NCBI GenBank assembly: GCA_002483135.1
Contig: DLHI01000026.1
Span: forward strand, 186,001 to 250,000
Direction of reading: 5' to 3'
DNA: 64,000 nt
Source of the DNA: Hyphomonadaceae bacterium UBA7672
GTDB lineage: Bacteria > Pseudomonadota > Alphaproteobacteria > Caulobacterales > Hyphomonadaceae
The position numbers and the translations under genes are program-made. Of the stretch, positions 8,885 to 17,639 are shown one piece after another. The notes under the pieces are model-generated. The model was not told the DNA's origin, did not search any database, and worked only from the letters and a program-made list of their open reading frames with translations. Numbering within the stretch: the stretch's first letter is position 1; every line of letters starts with the position of its first letter.

Positions 8885-10350
8885 TCCACCCCGACCCAAG
8901 TATCCAACCCTCACAGTCTACTGTTGAGAAAATCATGACAATCTCTGACCTCGCAGACGAACGACTTCGCCGCAAGATTGAGCGGTTGCGTGAAGCTCTG
9001 CACGCGAAGCAGAAAACACTGCCCCGCGAGGTCCGGCCTACTATGGCGCGCAATCTTGGTTCGTTGGTCGAAGACCTATGGCCGCTTGAGAGCCATACGA
9101 AAATAGTGGCTCGCGTTTTGGAGAGCGCGTTCTCTGCGGATGGCGCGCATTCCAAGATCAGGAACAGACGCCGATACGTGAGGCTGGCATCCGACCCCCT
9201 ACCCACTAGTGAAGTCGATGTCGGCGAGTACGCGGCGAAGGTAAGCGATTTCTGGCCTATCGCTGAGGCGATTGCCCGCGAACAGGGCGGCGGGAATGAG
9301 CGCAGATGGACAATCCTATCGCGAATGGTCGCCGGTACAAGTTTTGGTGAGCCCGCCTCAACTGCGCCGTTGTCCAGCGCAGCGCCTGATCATCAGGTCC
9401 AGTCCGAACTTGCCGCCGTGGCAGGTAGAATTGGCGCGCTCGCCGGGGTCGAAGAGTACTTCGCCGCGCTTAGCTCTTCGCCGACGGACCTGCGCGAAGT
9501 GGAGCACGTGGCATCGCCGACCGACGTCCCTTTCGAGCCCGCGCGGTATAGTCCCGAACAACTTGCACGATGGAAGCAACCGGCGAACGCGCAGCGTTTC
9601 ACACCCGGCGACATCCGCTGCGATTTCGCTTCGCTGCAAGATCACTGGGAAGTCTCGCGGGGTGCGAACTGGCAGTCGGTGCCTGCCATCTTCATCGGGT
9701 GGGCGTACATCCCTTTCCCCGTACTAAGCGTCGATCTTCCCGAGTTTGGACATTACCGGCGCGCTGAACAGCTGACCGAGAAGGCATGGGCAGTCGAGGC
9801 TACCCGCATCTGGGAGGCAATACGCGCGCGCTTTAGCCGTGGGCCGGGCGCACGCGGCTTTGACGACGATGACTGCGGTGGAGAGCCTGTTGAAGACGAC
9901 CCATGGAGCCTCCTTTCTCACAACTGGGAAAGTCGAGAATGGGAAATGAACGACCTCTCGAATTTCTGGGCCTCGCCAACCGTTGAAGACAACGTCCCGC
10001 CCAACCTCGGCGGGCGGGCATGGCGACGCCTATATGCGAAAGGAGCCATCTGGTTGTCGCTGGTGCCTACCTCAGACGGCTTGAGGTTTGGCTTGGGCGG
10101 CGGACCCGAACCGGAAGGCTTCCACCACCACGTCGCGGAGGTCGCCGAGGCGAACGAGTGCTCTGCGTTTTCGGTTGAACTGCCGACAGGCGACGATGTG
10201 GAGCATCGCAGCGCGCGCAAGGCATCATTTTTCTGGCGCGGCGGGCTCTATCTCTACCGTTGGTGTCCGTCTGACACGTTCGATGTGTATGAGAAGCGAA
10301 TGGGGGTATGGGCCGCCGTCTTGTCACGAATGCGGAAGTACTGCGCATAA
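8881..10350 (+). CDS. Large uncharacterised protein, second gene of the cassette
   Basis: 489 residues, no family recognised. The first ~130 residues look helical and basic (DERLRRKIERLREALHAKQK). A central Pro/Ala-rich linker leads to a Trp-rich C-terminal half (DDPWSLLSHNWESREWEMND). No signal peptide, membrane helix, P-loop or nuclease motif was seen. The ATG at 8881 overlaps the stop of the DUF4258-like gene; a second possible start is ATG 8935. The 3' end overlaps the convergent gene at 10254 by 97 bp. Confidence 0.6.
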   Translation: MIHPDPSIQPSQSTVEKIMTISDLADERLRRKIERLREALHAKQKTLPREVRPTMARNLGSLVEDLWPLESHTKIVARVLESAFSADGAHSKIRNRRRYVRLASDPLPTSEVDVGEYAAKVSDFWPIAEAIAREQGGGNERRWTILSRMVAGTSFGEPASTAPLSSAAPDHQVQSELAAVAGRIGALAGVEEYFAALSSSPTDLREVEHVASPTDVPFEPARYSPEQLARWKQPANAQRFTPGDIRCDFASLQDHWEVSRGANWQSVPAIFIGWAYIPFPVLSVDLPEFGHYRRAEQLTEKAWAVEATRIWEAIRARFSRGPGARGFDDDDCGGEPVEDDPWSLLSHNWESREWEMNDLSNFWASPTVEDNVPPNLGGRAWRRLYAKGAIWLSLVPTSDGLRFGLGGGPEPEGFHHHVAEVAEANECSAFSVELPTGDDVEHRSARKASFFWRGGLYLYRWCPSDTFDVYEKRMGVWAAVLSRMRKYCA

Positions 10351-11078
10351 CGGTGACGTTGAACGTCCGCCCATTCAGGGTGGAGCTGACTGAGCTTTGC
10401 GCTGACGCCACTCAGGATCATTCGCTCAACGGCCAGAACAAAGCTCCCAAATCGAGTATTTGAAAGTCGCGTTTGCTGTTCGTTGCGCGGGGTGGCGTCA
10501 ACTTCGCCTCGAGCCGTCGGACGGCCAAGCGCAACTTTCCGGGTCAGCGAGCGAAAGATCGGGACCAATGCAGCGACAAATTCATTTCCAAGTTGGTCGC
10601 TTGGTCTGCCAGCCCGTAGCGTGATCGGGTCAATTCGTTCGAGCGCCGCATCGAGGCGTCTGATTTCGCGCACGACGTTCCTTAGATAGCTGCCATGCGG
10701 AGGGATCATCGCTCGAACGACTAGCTGTCGAAACTGCCGCGCGGCAGGGTCGGTTCCGCCCAACGCGACGCGCAGACTGCTAACGCTACTACGTGCCTCG
10801 TCTATGAGGTCCCGTACGTCTCGCGGTTCATGTGTTGCCTCACGCCGCGAGCAATAGATCCAGCAGATGGTGCGCAACTGCTTCCGACAATGCGCCAAAG
10901 TCTCGGCTTCGATGACATCATCAACTCGGAGGCCAGAAAACTCTTCGATGACGGCAGATGTGTCGAAGCGCCTCCACCGTACCTGAGGGACAGCGCTGCT
11001 CAGAGGTAAGAGAGGCGCTGCATCACGAACCCTGCGATCCGCGTCAGCTATCTTCCGATGGAGCGGCCTGCGAGCCAT
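10254..11078 (-). CDS. Uncharacterised protein converging on the cassette
   Basis: 274 residues from ATG 11078 (MARRPLHRKIADADRR); a TTG 4 codons upstream is also possible. It is Arg-rich and predicted mostly helical, with no motif recognised. The C-terminus contains HRYAQYFRIRDKTAAHTPIR, which has the look of a helical nucleic-acid- or partner-binding tail. It overlaps the 489-residue gene tail to tail by 97 bp, and lies between that gene and tRNA-Ser. It is probably part of the same transferred segment. Confidence 0.55.
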   Translation of the reverse strand: MARRPLHRKIADADRRVRDAAPLLPLSSAVPQVRWRRFDTSAVIEEFSGLRVDDVIEAETLAHCRKQLRTICWIYCSRREATHEPRDVRDLIDEARSSVSSLRVALGGTDPAARQFRQLVVRAMIPPHGSYLRNVVREIRRLDAALERIDPITLRAGRPSDQLGNEFVAALVPIFRSLTRKVALGRPTARGEVDATPRNEQQTRLSNTRFGSFVLAVERMILSGVSAKLSQLHPEWADVQRHRYAQYFRIRDKTAAHTPIRFSYTSNVSDGHQR

Positions 11079-11251
11079 CCAACAAGGCAATCCTATTGCG
11101 CGAAACTCGTCGCCTAACGGCTTGCAATGGCTAGGCCGCCGGGGTGCAGGACACCGCCAAACGCGAGCAAGGCTGTAACAGCGGCTGTAAACAGCCCCGT
11201 CGCGCGATGTCGATAATATCGCGCTATTTCAATAGTTTAGAGTGAATATTC

Positions 11252-11341
11252 TGGCGGTGAAGGTGGGATTCGAACCCACGGTACGGTTTCCCGTACACAC
11301 GCTTTCCAAGCGTGCGCCATAGACCACTCGGCCACCTCACC
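11252..11341 (-). tRNA. tRNA-Ser(GGA)
   Basis: The minus strand folds as a class II tRNA with a long variable arm. The acceptor GGTGAGG pairs with CTTCACC, the anticodon loop reads CTTGGAAAG (anticodon GGA), and the T-arm holds GGTTCGAATCC. The 3' CCA is encoded (11252-11254). The 3' end faces the accessory cassette on the left, the usual side for island integration. A hairpin GCGCGAT/ATCGCGC lies just beyond at 11202-11224. Confidence 0.97.
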
Positions 11342-11469
11342 AGCGCAGGGGGGCCTTTTACATGGGCCTGTCTGAAGCGCAAGTTACCGGCCCCACCGGG
11401 CAGGGGTTTTGACCTTCGGCCTCGACGGCGTCAGATAGGGATCGCAATTGTGCCCTCGAGGATACGGCC

Positions 11470-12123
<654 letters not shown>

Positions 12124-12195
12124 TCAACCCGTTATGGAAGCTGGCTGACGCTGGCCCGCCCGGCTGCTAAGCGCTGGGCAGGGAGGACGCGCCGC

Positions 12196-13497
12196 ATGGC
12201 CGCAACCGTCGACAATCTGGCCTCACACTACAGCTATCGCGTCATCCGCGGTTTTGCCGACGCGAACGGTGTGGAGGTTCCTTTCGATGCGGTCGGCGTC
12301 ATTCGCCACATCGATATCAGCGATGACTGGACGCAGATCATAATCGACTGGGAGCAGGACGGGAAAACGGTGAAGCTTGTCTTCGCAATGAACGCGACAG
12401 ACGGCCCGCGCAACAACCACATGCGCACCTATTTCGAGAAGGGCGAACTCTCGCTTCCGCCGCGCCCCGCTAAGCCGAAGCCTGAAACCGCGCCTGCCCC
12501 GTCGCCGGCTCCGGCTGCGGAGCCATCGGAAGATACCAGCCCCAGCGAACGCACGGTCGAGTGCGGCTGTCCCTCCGCCTTCCATCGAACCGTCTGGCCA
12601 GCCGCGCACCCCAGCGTGCACGCCTGCCTGCGCTGTGGCGCCGTGTCCGTCACCGAGCAGATTGGCGATGATGGTCGTTTCACGGGCAACGCCTGGACCG
12701 CCTGGCGCCCCATTCCCACGCCGGATGATGTCGTGAAATGGCTTGGCCGCTTCCCGCGCGCAAGGGTTGATCATGCCGGCGCCCCCTGGCGCTGGCCGAT
12801 GTCAGCAACGCTCGTGCGCTATCCCATGCTGGTCTACCCCGCCAATGCGCGTGTGAAGGATCACGATGCACTCGCCGCGCTGGAACAACGCCTTCGCGAA
12901 CAGCAGGCCGCCATGCCGCGCGCCCACCGCCTTGGCCGCGAGCTGATGGACATCCCTGCCCCGCCGCCCGGCGTGCCCGACGCGTTCAGCACTTTCGTCT
13001 TCGTTCAGCAAACCGGCGCGCTGCGCGAGAACGCCGACCCGGACAAGTTGCGCCACCATGCCCGCCTCATCAATCCGGCCTGCGAACTTGCGGCGGACCT
13101 GTTGCTGCGTCGCCCCGATGCCTATGGCCTGATGATGGGCTGGCTGGTGTCTTCCGATGGCGACACGTTCGATGCCGGCATCGCCATGCTGCGCGACGCG
13201 CGCCGCCTGTTCAGCGGGCCAGACGATCCGCGCCTTGCGCCCGAGATCCTGCGCATCATGGACGGCCTGCCGCTCGGCAAGCACAAGGATGTGCCCGACC
13301 GCGTCGAAAGCTGCGCGCGCTTCGAAGCACTCCTCGTCGCCGTCGCAGACCTGGGCGCGAACAGCCGCGCCATGCTGGACGGGCTGTCATCGCTCGCTCG
13401 CAAGATCGGCGGCAAGGACAGCTACACCGTCAACGCCATCCGCATGGTGGTCAACGAGCTCAACGGCATCGACAACAAGCCGCCGCAGTATCGCTGA
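12196..13497 (+). CDS. Uncharacterised protein with a putative zinc-binding Cys cluster
   Basis: 433 residues after a good GGGAGG ribosome site. The first ~85 residues look like a beta-rich domain. A Pro/Ala/Lys linker follows, then a Cys set C123-x-C125 and C144-x-x-C147 (CLRCG) that could hold zinc. The remaining ~280 residues are mostly helical (DALAALEQRLREQQ; LNGIDNKPPQYR at the end). No family was recognised. It sits 70 bp after msrA, so they may be co-transcribed. Confidence 0.75.
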   Translation: MAATVDNLASHYSYRVIRGFADANGVEVPFDAVGVIRHIDISDDWTQIIIDWEQDGKTVKLVFAMNATDGPRNNHMRTYFEKGELSLPPRPAKPKPETAPAPSPAPAAEPSEDTSPSERTVECGCPSAFHRTVWPAAHPSVHACLRCGAVSVTEQIGDDGRFTGNAWTAWRPIPTPDDVVKWLGRFPRARVDHAGAPWRWPMSATLVRYPMLVYPANARVKDHDALAALEQRLREQQAAMPRAHRLGRELMDIPAPPPGVPDAFSTFVFVQQTGALRENADPDKLRHHARLINPACELAADLLLRRPDAYGLMMGWLVSSDGDTFDAGIAMLRDARRLFSGPDDPRLAPEILRIMDGLPLGKHKDVPDRVESCARFEALLVAVADLGANSRAMLDGLSSLARKIGGKDSYTVNAIRMVVNELNGIDNKPPQYR

Positions 13498-13506
13498 AAC
13501 CAGTCG

Positions 13507-14481
13507 CTAGCCGCGCATCCCCATCAGGCGCTTCGAGATGATCTCGTCCGCCTCGCGCATGATGCGGTCGATCAGCTCCTTCACCGTCGGGATATCGTGG
13601 ATCAGGCCCGCGACCATGCCGCAGCTCCACGCGCCAGCTTCCATGTCGCCTTCGACCATCACCTTCGGATAGATGCCCGCCACCTCGTTGAGGATGTCCT
13701 CGAACTTGATGCCGGCGCCGAGCTGCTTTTCCTTCTCGAGGATTTTTGCGACGCCTGCATTGTTCAGCACCCGCTCGGTGTTGCGCAGCGGTCGCATGAC
13801 AAGGCGCGTATCCAGCTCGCTCGCCTTCACCAGAGCGTCCTTCACGTTCTGGTGCACCGGCGCATCCTTCGTCGCGATGAAGCGCGTGCCCATGTTCATG
13901 CCTTCGGCGCCGAGCGCCAGAGCAGCAACAAGCGAACGCCCATCCGCCATGCCGCCGGAAGCGACGAACGGGATTTTCAGTTCTTCCGCCGCGCGCGGCA
14001 GAAGGATGAAGTTCGGCACATCGTCCTCGCCCGGGTGACCGCCGCATTCGAAGCCATCGACGCTTACGGCGTCACACCCGATCGCCTCTGCCTTCTTGGA
14101 ATGGCGCACCGATGTGCACTTGTGGATCACCTTGACGCCCGCTTCCTTGAAGAAGGGCATGACCTGGCTGGGATTGTTCCCCGCCGTCTCGACGATCTTG
14201 ATACCTTCCTCGATGATCGTGCGCACGAAGCCCGGATAGTCCGGCGGCGTCACGGCGGGAAGGAAAGTAAGGTTCACACCGAACGGCTTCTTCGTCATCT
14301 CGCGGCAACGGCGGATTTCCTTGCGCAGGCCTTCCGGGGTTTTCTGCGTCAGACCCGTGATGATCCCAAGACCGCCCGCTTCAGACACCGCAGCCGCCAT
14401 CTCGGCAAAGCCGACATAATGCATGCCGCCCTGGATGATCGGGTGTTCGATGCCGAACAGTTCGGTGATGCGGGTTTTCAT
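13507..14481 (-). CDS. Nitronate monooxygenase / FMN-dependent NADH:quinone reductase family protein
   Basis: 324 residues with a TIM-barrel layout. PIIQGGMHYVGFAEMAAAVS at the N-terminus, DGFECGGHPGEDDVPNF with the conserved GGHPG near residue 148, and VASGGMADGRSLVAALALGA followed by GMNMGTRF (FMN phosphate binding) define the 2-nitropropane dioxygenase family. Members oxidise nitronates or act as FMN NADH:quinone reductases or FabK-like enzymes; the specific reaction cannot be decided here. It is convergent with the Cys-cluster protein, 9 bp apart. Confidence 0.88.
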   Translation of the reverse strand: MKTRITELFGIEHPIIQGGMHYVGFAEMAAAVSEAGGLGIITGLTQKTPEGLRKEIRRCREMTKKPFGVNLTFLPAVTPPDYPGFVRTIIEEGIKIVETAGNNPSQVMPFFKEAGVKVIHKCTSVRHSKKAEAIGCDAVSVDGFECGGHPGEDDVPNFILLPRAAEELKIPFVASGGMADGRSLVAALALGAEGMNMGTRFIATKDAPVHQNVKDALVKASELDTRLVMRPLRNTERVLNNAGVAKILEKEKQLGAGIKFEDILNEVAGIYPKVMVEGDMEAGAWSCGMVAGLIHDIPTVKELIDRIMREADEIISKRLMGMRG

Positions 14482-14544
14482 GGGCAGCGTCCTCCGGAAT
14501 TTTCCCCATCAGGAAACCGCAAGCCAGACGCCGTCAAGACGTCT

Positions 14545-14585
14545 CATCTATCTCGTGCGTTCAGCCATCTATCTTGTGCGCTCAG
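14545..14585. repeat. Two tandem 20-bp direct repeats
   Basis: CATCTATCTCGTGCGTTCAG and CATCTATCTTGTGCGCTCAG sit one base apart with two mismatches. The right copy forms the last codons and stop of the metallophosphoesterase gene, so a local duplication at the gene end is likely. Confidence 0.7.
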
Positions 14586-15357
14586 AGAGGGGACGCGCGC
14601 CCTCGAACCACACCTGACGCGCGGGAACGCTGACCAGCTCCCGCTCGGGCCAGCGCAACGCCGTGAGCCTGCCGCCGAAACAGCAGCCCGTATCGATGCA
14701 CCAGGTGTTGTTCACTGCCTGCACCTCCGGCGCCGCCACATGCCCGTAAACCACCGCAGCCTGCCCACGATAGTCCAGCGCCCAGTTGCGCCGCACCGGC
14801 GAGCCGAACCCGTCAACCTCGCCCGTCGTGTCACCGAACAGCGCAAACGATTTCACCTTGCCGCCCGACTGCCCGACCATCTCTTCCTTGAGGCCCGCAT
14901 GCGCGACGACCAGCGCGCCGCCATCGAGCCACAGATAGATCGGCAGCCCCGCGAGAAACTTCCGCACCCGTCCATGGAAAGCCGGGTCTTCCCCGGCCAT
15001 CTGGTCGGCCGACGCCTGCAGCCCATGGCCACGCGTGACGTTCGCGCCATTGATCCAGCGCGCGAACTTGTTGTCGTGATTGCCATCGACGCAAAGCGCA
15101 GTTCCCGCGTCCGCCATCGCCATCGCGATACGTAGAACATCCGGCGTGCGCGGCCCCCGATCCACCAGGTCGCCGACAAACACCAGCGTCCGTCCCTCAG
15201 GTGGCGTCACCTGCACATCGCCGCCTGACCACTGCACGTCGTAGCCCAGCAGGCCGAGCAATTCCTCAAGCTCGTCCGCGCAACCATGTACGTCGCCGAT
15301 GATATCGAACGGGCCGGTCAGATCACGTCTGTCAAAGGTGGGTTTGTCGGACGGCAT
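14569..15357 (-). CDS. Metallophosphoesterase (bis(5'-nucleosyl)-tetraphosphatase PrpE-like)
   Basis: 262 residues from ATG 15357 (MPSDKPTFDRR); an upstream in-frame ATG at 15381 is possible. It shows the full calcineurin-type metal site: FDIIGDVHGC, VFVGDLVDRGP, GNHDNKFAR, VVAHAG and YGHV. This matches Ser/Thr-phosphatase-like enzymes such as PrpE and ApaH that cleave dinucleoside polyphosphates. The substrate is inferred. The stop lies inside one copy of a tandem duplication. Confidence 0.88.
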   Translation of the reverse strand: MPSDKPTFDRRDLTGPFDIIGDVHGCADELEELLGLLGYDVQWSGGDVQVTPPEGRTLVFVGDLVDRGPRTPDVLRIAMAMADAGTALCVDGNHDNKFARWINGANVTRGHGLQASADQMAGEDPAFHGRVRKFLAGLPIYLWLDGGALVVAHAGLKEEMVGQSGGKVKSFALFGDTTGEVDGFGSPVRRNWALDYRGQAAVVYGHVAAPEVQAVNNTWCIDTGCCFGGRLTALRWPERELVSVPARQVWFEGARPLSERTR

Positions 15358-15385
15358 GCTTCTAACTATCGGCAGACCCATGGCT

Positions 15386-15502
15386 TGTCATTCCCGCTGT
15401 AGCGGCGAAGCCGCGAAGAGCGGGAACCCAGGGGCGACAGACACCAGCGCCTGCAGCCCCTGGGTTCCGGCTCACACGCTTTCGCGTGCGTCCGGAATGA
15501 CA
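15386..15502. repeat. Dispersed palindromic repeat, copy 1
   Basis: A 117-bp element bounded by TGTCATTCC and its inverse GGAATGACA. Inside are AGAGCGGGAA, CCTGGGTTCCGGCTC and a Cys/Gly-type CGCGTGCGTCCGG arm. A second copy with the same ends and internal blocks lies at 44886-44990. It occupies the gap between two genes on the minus strand. Confidence 0.85.
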
Positions 15503-15517
15503 GTCGTGGGCGGATCG

Positions 15518-16309
15518 CTACGCCGCCCGCAGTCTGCGGAAGCGCGTGCCCGGCGCAGGAGGCGGTTCGGCGGCCCCGGCGAAGCACTGCGCCATGCTCA
15601 TCCACTTGCGCGCGATGTGCCCGTGCACCTCCAGCTTCGTATCCGCCACGTTTCGGACCTGTGTCACGACCTGGCAGAACTCGGTCGCCGAACCCGTCAC
15701 CGAATCAAGCGCGCCTTCCTCTCCCCACGTCCACACCGCGCCCGACGGCGCTGTCAGACGCACGAAGGGGACCGCCGGCGGGATCTCCATCTTCCGGACG
15801 AGATACGTCCACCCGAAGGTCTGTACGCCCAGGTGCGCGATGTTCTTGATGCGATCACTGTCCACCCGCTCGACGCCGAGATGATCGTACACCTCCTGTC
15901 CGTGCGCCCATGTCTCCATCAGACGCGCTGTGATCGACGAGCGCGCGCTCATGTCCGGCCCCGCCCATTTCAGGCGCGCCTTGGGATCGGCCTTGGCGAA
16001 AACGACTGCGACTTCCGCCGCCGTCGCCAGCCATGCAGCTCGCAGCGCCTGCCCGGATTCCGGCACGGCCTCGCGTTCAACGGCACGCATGCCGCCCGCC
16101 CCGGCGATCCGCCCGAGCAGCCGCACAAGCTCGCCCTCATCCGTCAGCTGAAGGCCGGCGGCGCGATTCCAGAAATGCAGGTGGCGCACGACATCGTTGA
16201 GTGTCCAGCCCTTGAACTGGGTCGCTTCATCGAATGCAGAATCGGGCAGCGGCGCGAGCAGGTTCGCCAGCGCGTTCGTCTCGGCCAGGAAGTCTGCCGC
16301 CTGTTCCAT
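15518..16309 (-). CDS. TIGR03084-family protein (maleylpyruvate isomerase/DinB-like fold)
   Basis: 263 residues from ATG 16309 (MEQAADFLAETNALANLL). The motif FKGWTLNDVVRHLHFWNRAA and later TARLMETWAHGQEVYDHLG carry the spaced histidines of the DinB/mycothiol-dependent isomerase metal site. TIGR03084 proteins are of unknown function and often sit beside acyl-CoA dehydrogenases. Here it starts 6 bp after the dehydrogenase stop, so the two form an operon. The stop is 16 bp from a dispersed palindromic repeat. Confidence 0.85.
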   Translation of the reverse strand: MEQAADFLAETNALANLLAPLPDSAFDEATQFKGWTLNDVVRHLHFWNRAAGLQLTDEGELVRLLGRIAGAGGMRAVEREAVPESGQALRAAWLATAAEVAVVFAKADPKARLKWAGPDMSARSSITARLMETWAHGQEVYDHLGVERVDSDRIKNIAHLGVQTFGWTYLVRKMEIPPAVPFVRLTAPSGAVWTWGEEGALDSVTGSATEFCQVVTQVRNVADTKLEVHGHIARKWMSMAQCFAGAAEPPPAPGTRFRRLRAA

Positions 16310-16314
16310 CGTTC

Positions 16315-17478
16315 CTACAGCGTCCGCGCGATGAGGATTTTCATCACTTCGTTGGTGCCGCCATAGATGCGCTGGATGCGGCTGTCGCGATACATGCGGC
16401 TGATCGGATATTCGTCCATGAAGCCGTATCCGCCGAACAGTTGCAGGCAGCGATCCACGATCTTGCCCTCGAGATCGGTGGTCCAGTACTTCGCCATCGA
16501 CGCCGTCGCCGCATCCAGCTTGCCCTGCAGGTGCTGCCCGATGCAGTGGTTCACGAACACGCGCGCCACGGTCGCTTCGGTCTTGCATTCGGCGAGAACG
16601 AACTGCGTGTTCTGGAAATCCATCACGGCTTTGCCGAACGCCTTGCGCTCCTTCACATAGTCGATGGTCAGCTGCAGCGCGCGCTCGATGGTGGCGATGG
16701 CCTGCACCGCGATGTTGAGCCGCTCCTGCGGCAGCTGGCTCATCAGCTGGATGAAGCCCTGCCCCTCTTCCGTGCCGAGCAGGTTCTCGGCGGGGATCTT
16801 CACATCGTTGAAGAACAGCTCGGACGTGTCCTGTGCCGGTTGGCCCAGCTTGTTGAGATTGCGCCCGCGCTCAAAGCCCTCCGCGCCATCCGTCTCGACG
16901 AAAAGAAGCGACGTGCCTTTGGCGCCCTTGGTCGGATCGGTCTTGGCGACGACGCAGATCAGGTTCGCCATCTGGCCGTTGGTGATGAACGTCTTCGATC
17001 CGTTGATGACATAGCCGTTGCCGGACTTTTTCGCCGTCGTGCGGATGCCCTGCAGGTCAGATCCCGCGCCCGGCTCGGTCATCGCGATGGCCGAGATAAG
17101 CTCGCCAGACGCCATCTTCGGCAGCCAGCGCTTTTTCTGCTCCTCAGTGCCGTAGTGGAGGATGTACGGCATCACGATGGCGTTGTGCAGCGAGGCGCCG
17201 AAGCCATCGACGCCCTGCAGCCCCAGCTGCTCCATCAGGATTACTTCGTGGCGATAGTCGCCGCCCATGCCGCCGTATTCTTCCGGCGTGGAGAGGCCCA
17301 GCAGTCCCGCCTCCGCCGCCTCGGTCCACATGGCGCGCTCGACCACCTTGTCCTTGCGCCACTTGTCGACCCGCTCGGCCGGAGCGTTCTGTTCGAAGAA
17401 CTTCGTCACCGAATCCTCGAACATGCGGATGTCCTCCTCCGCCATGAATTCGGGACGTTCGACGTTCAGCACAGACAT
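16315..17478 (-). CDS. Acyl-CoA dehydrogenase
   Basis: 387 residues with the complete FAD-dependent fold: AIAMTEPGAGSDLQGIRTTA and VINGSKTFITNG in the middle domain, ERKAFGKAVMDFQNTQF in the C-terminal helical domain, and the ending YRDSRIQRIYGGTNEVMKIL. It catalyses alpha,beta-dehydrogenation of an acyl-CoA. The chain-length preference is unknown; the GGTNE end resembles long-chain or branched-chain enzymes. First gene of a pair with the TIGR03084 protein. Confidence 0.93.
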   Translation of the reverse strand: MSVLNVERPEFMAEEDIRMFEDSVTKFFEQNAPAERVDKWRKDKVVERAMWTEAAEAGLLGLSTPEEYGGMGGDYRHEVILMEQLGLQGVDGFGASLHNAIVMPYILHYGTEEQKKRWLPKMASGELISAIAMTEPGAGSDLQGIRTTAKKSGNGYVINGSKTFITNGQMANLICVVAKTDPTKGAKGTSLLFVETDGAEGFERGRNLNKLGQPAQDTSELFFNDVKIPAENLLGTEEGQGFIQLMSQLPQERLNIAVQAIATIERALQLTIDYVKERKAFGKAVMDFQNTQFVLAECKTEATVARVFVNHCIGQHLQGKLDAATASMAKYWTTDLEGKIVDRCLQLFGGYGFMDEYPISRMYRDSRIQRIYGGTNEVMKILIARTL

Positions 17479-17639
17479 GAGTGGCTCCGGCAGGTTCCGT
17501 GCGCGTCATCCAGCACAGAGCAGAGCAATCACGCAACTGGAACTTCTGGCACATGAAGTTGACCTAGCGTTCGCTAGGCTGCCGTCGGGGCATTTTGAGG
17601 TTGCCACAGGCGCACCCGCCGCCCTACCCATCCGTCAGC

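Noticed and set aside
13597..15135. 512-codon open frame on the plus strand
   Set aside because: Antisense to the nitronate monooxygenase and metallophosphoesterase genes; composition is that of a shadow frame.
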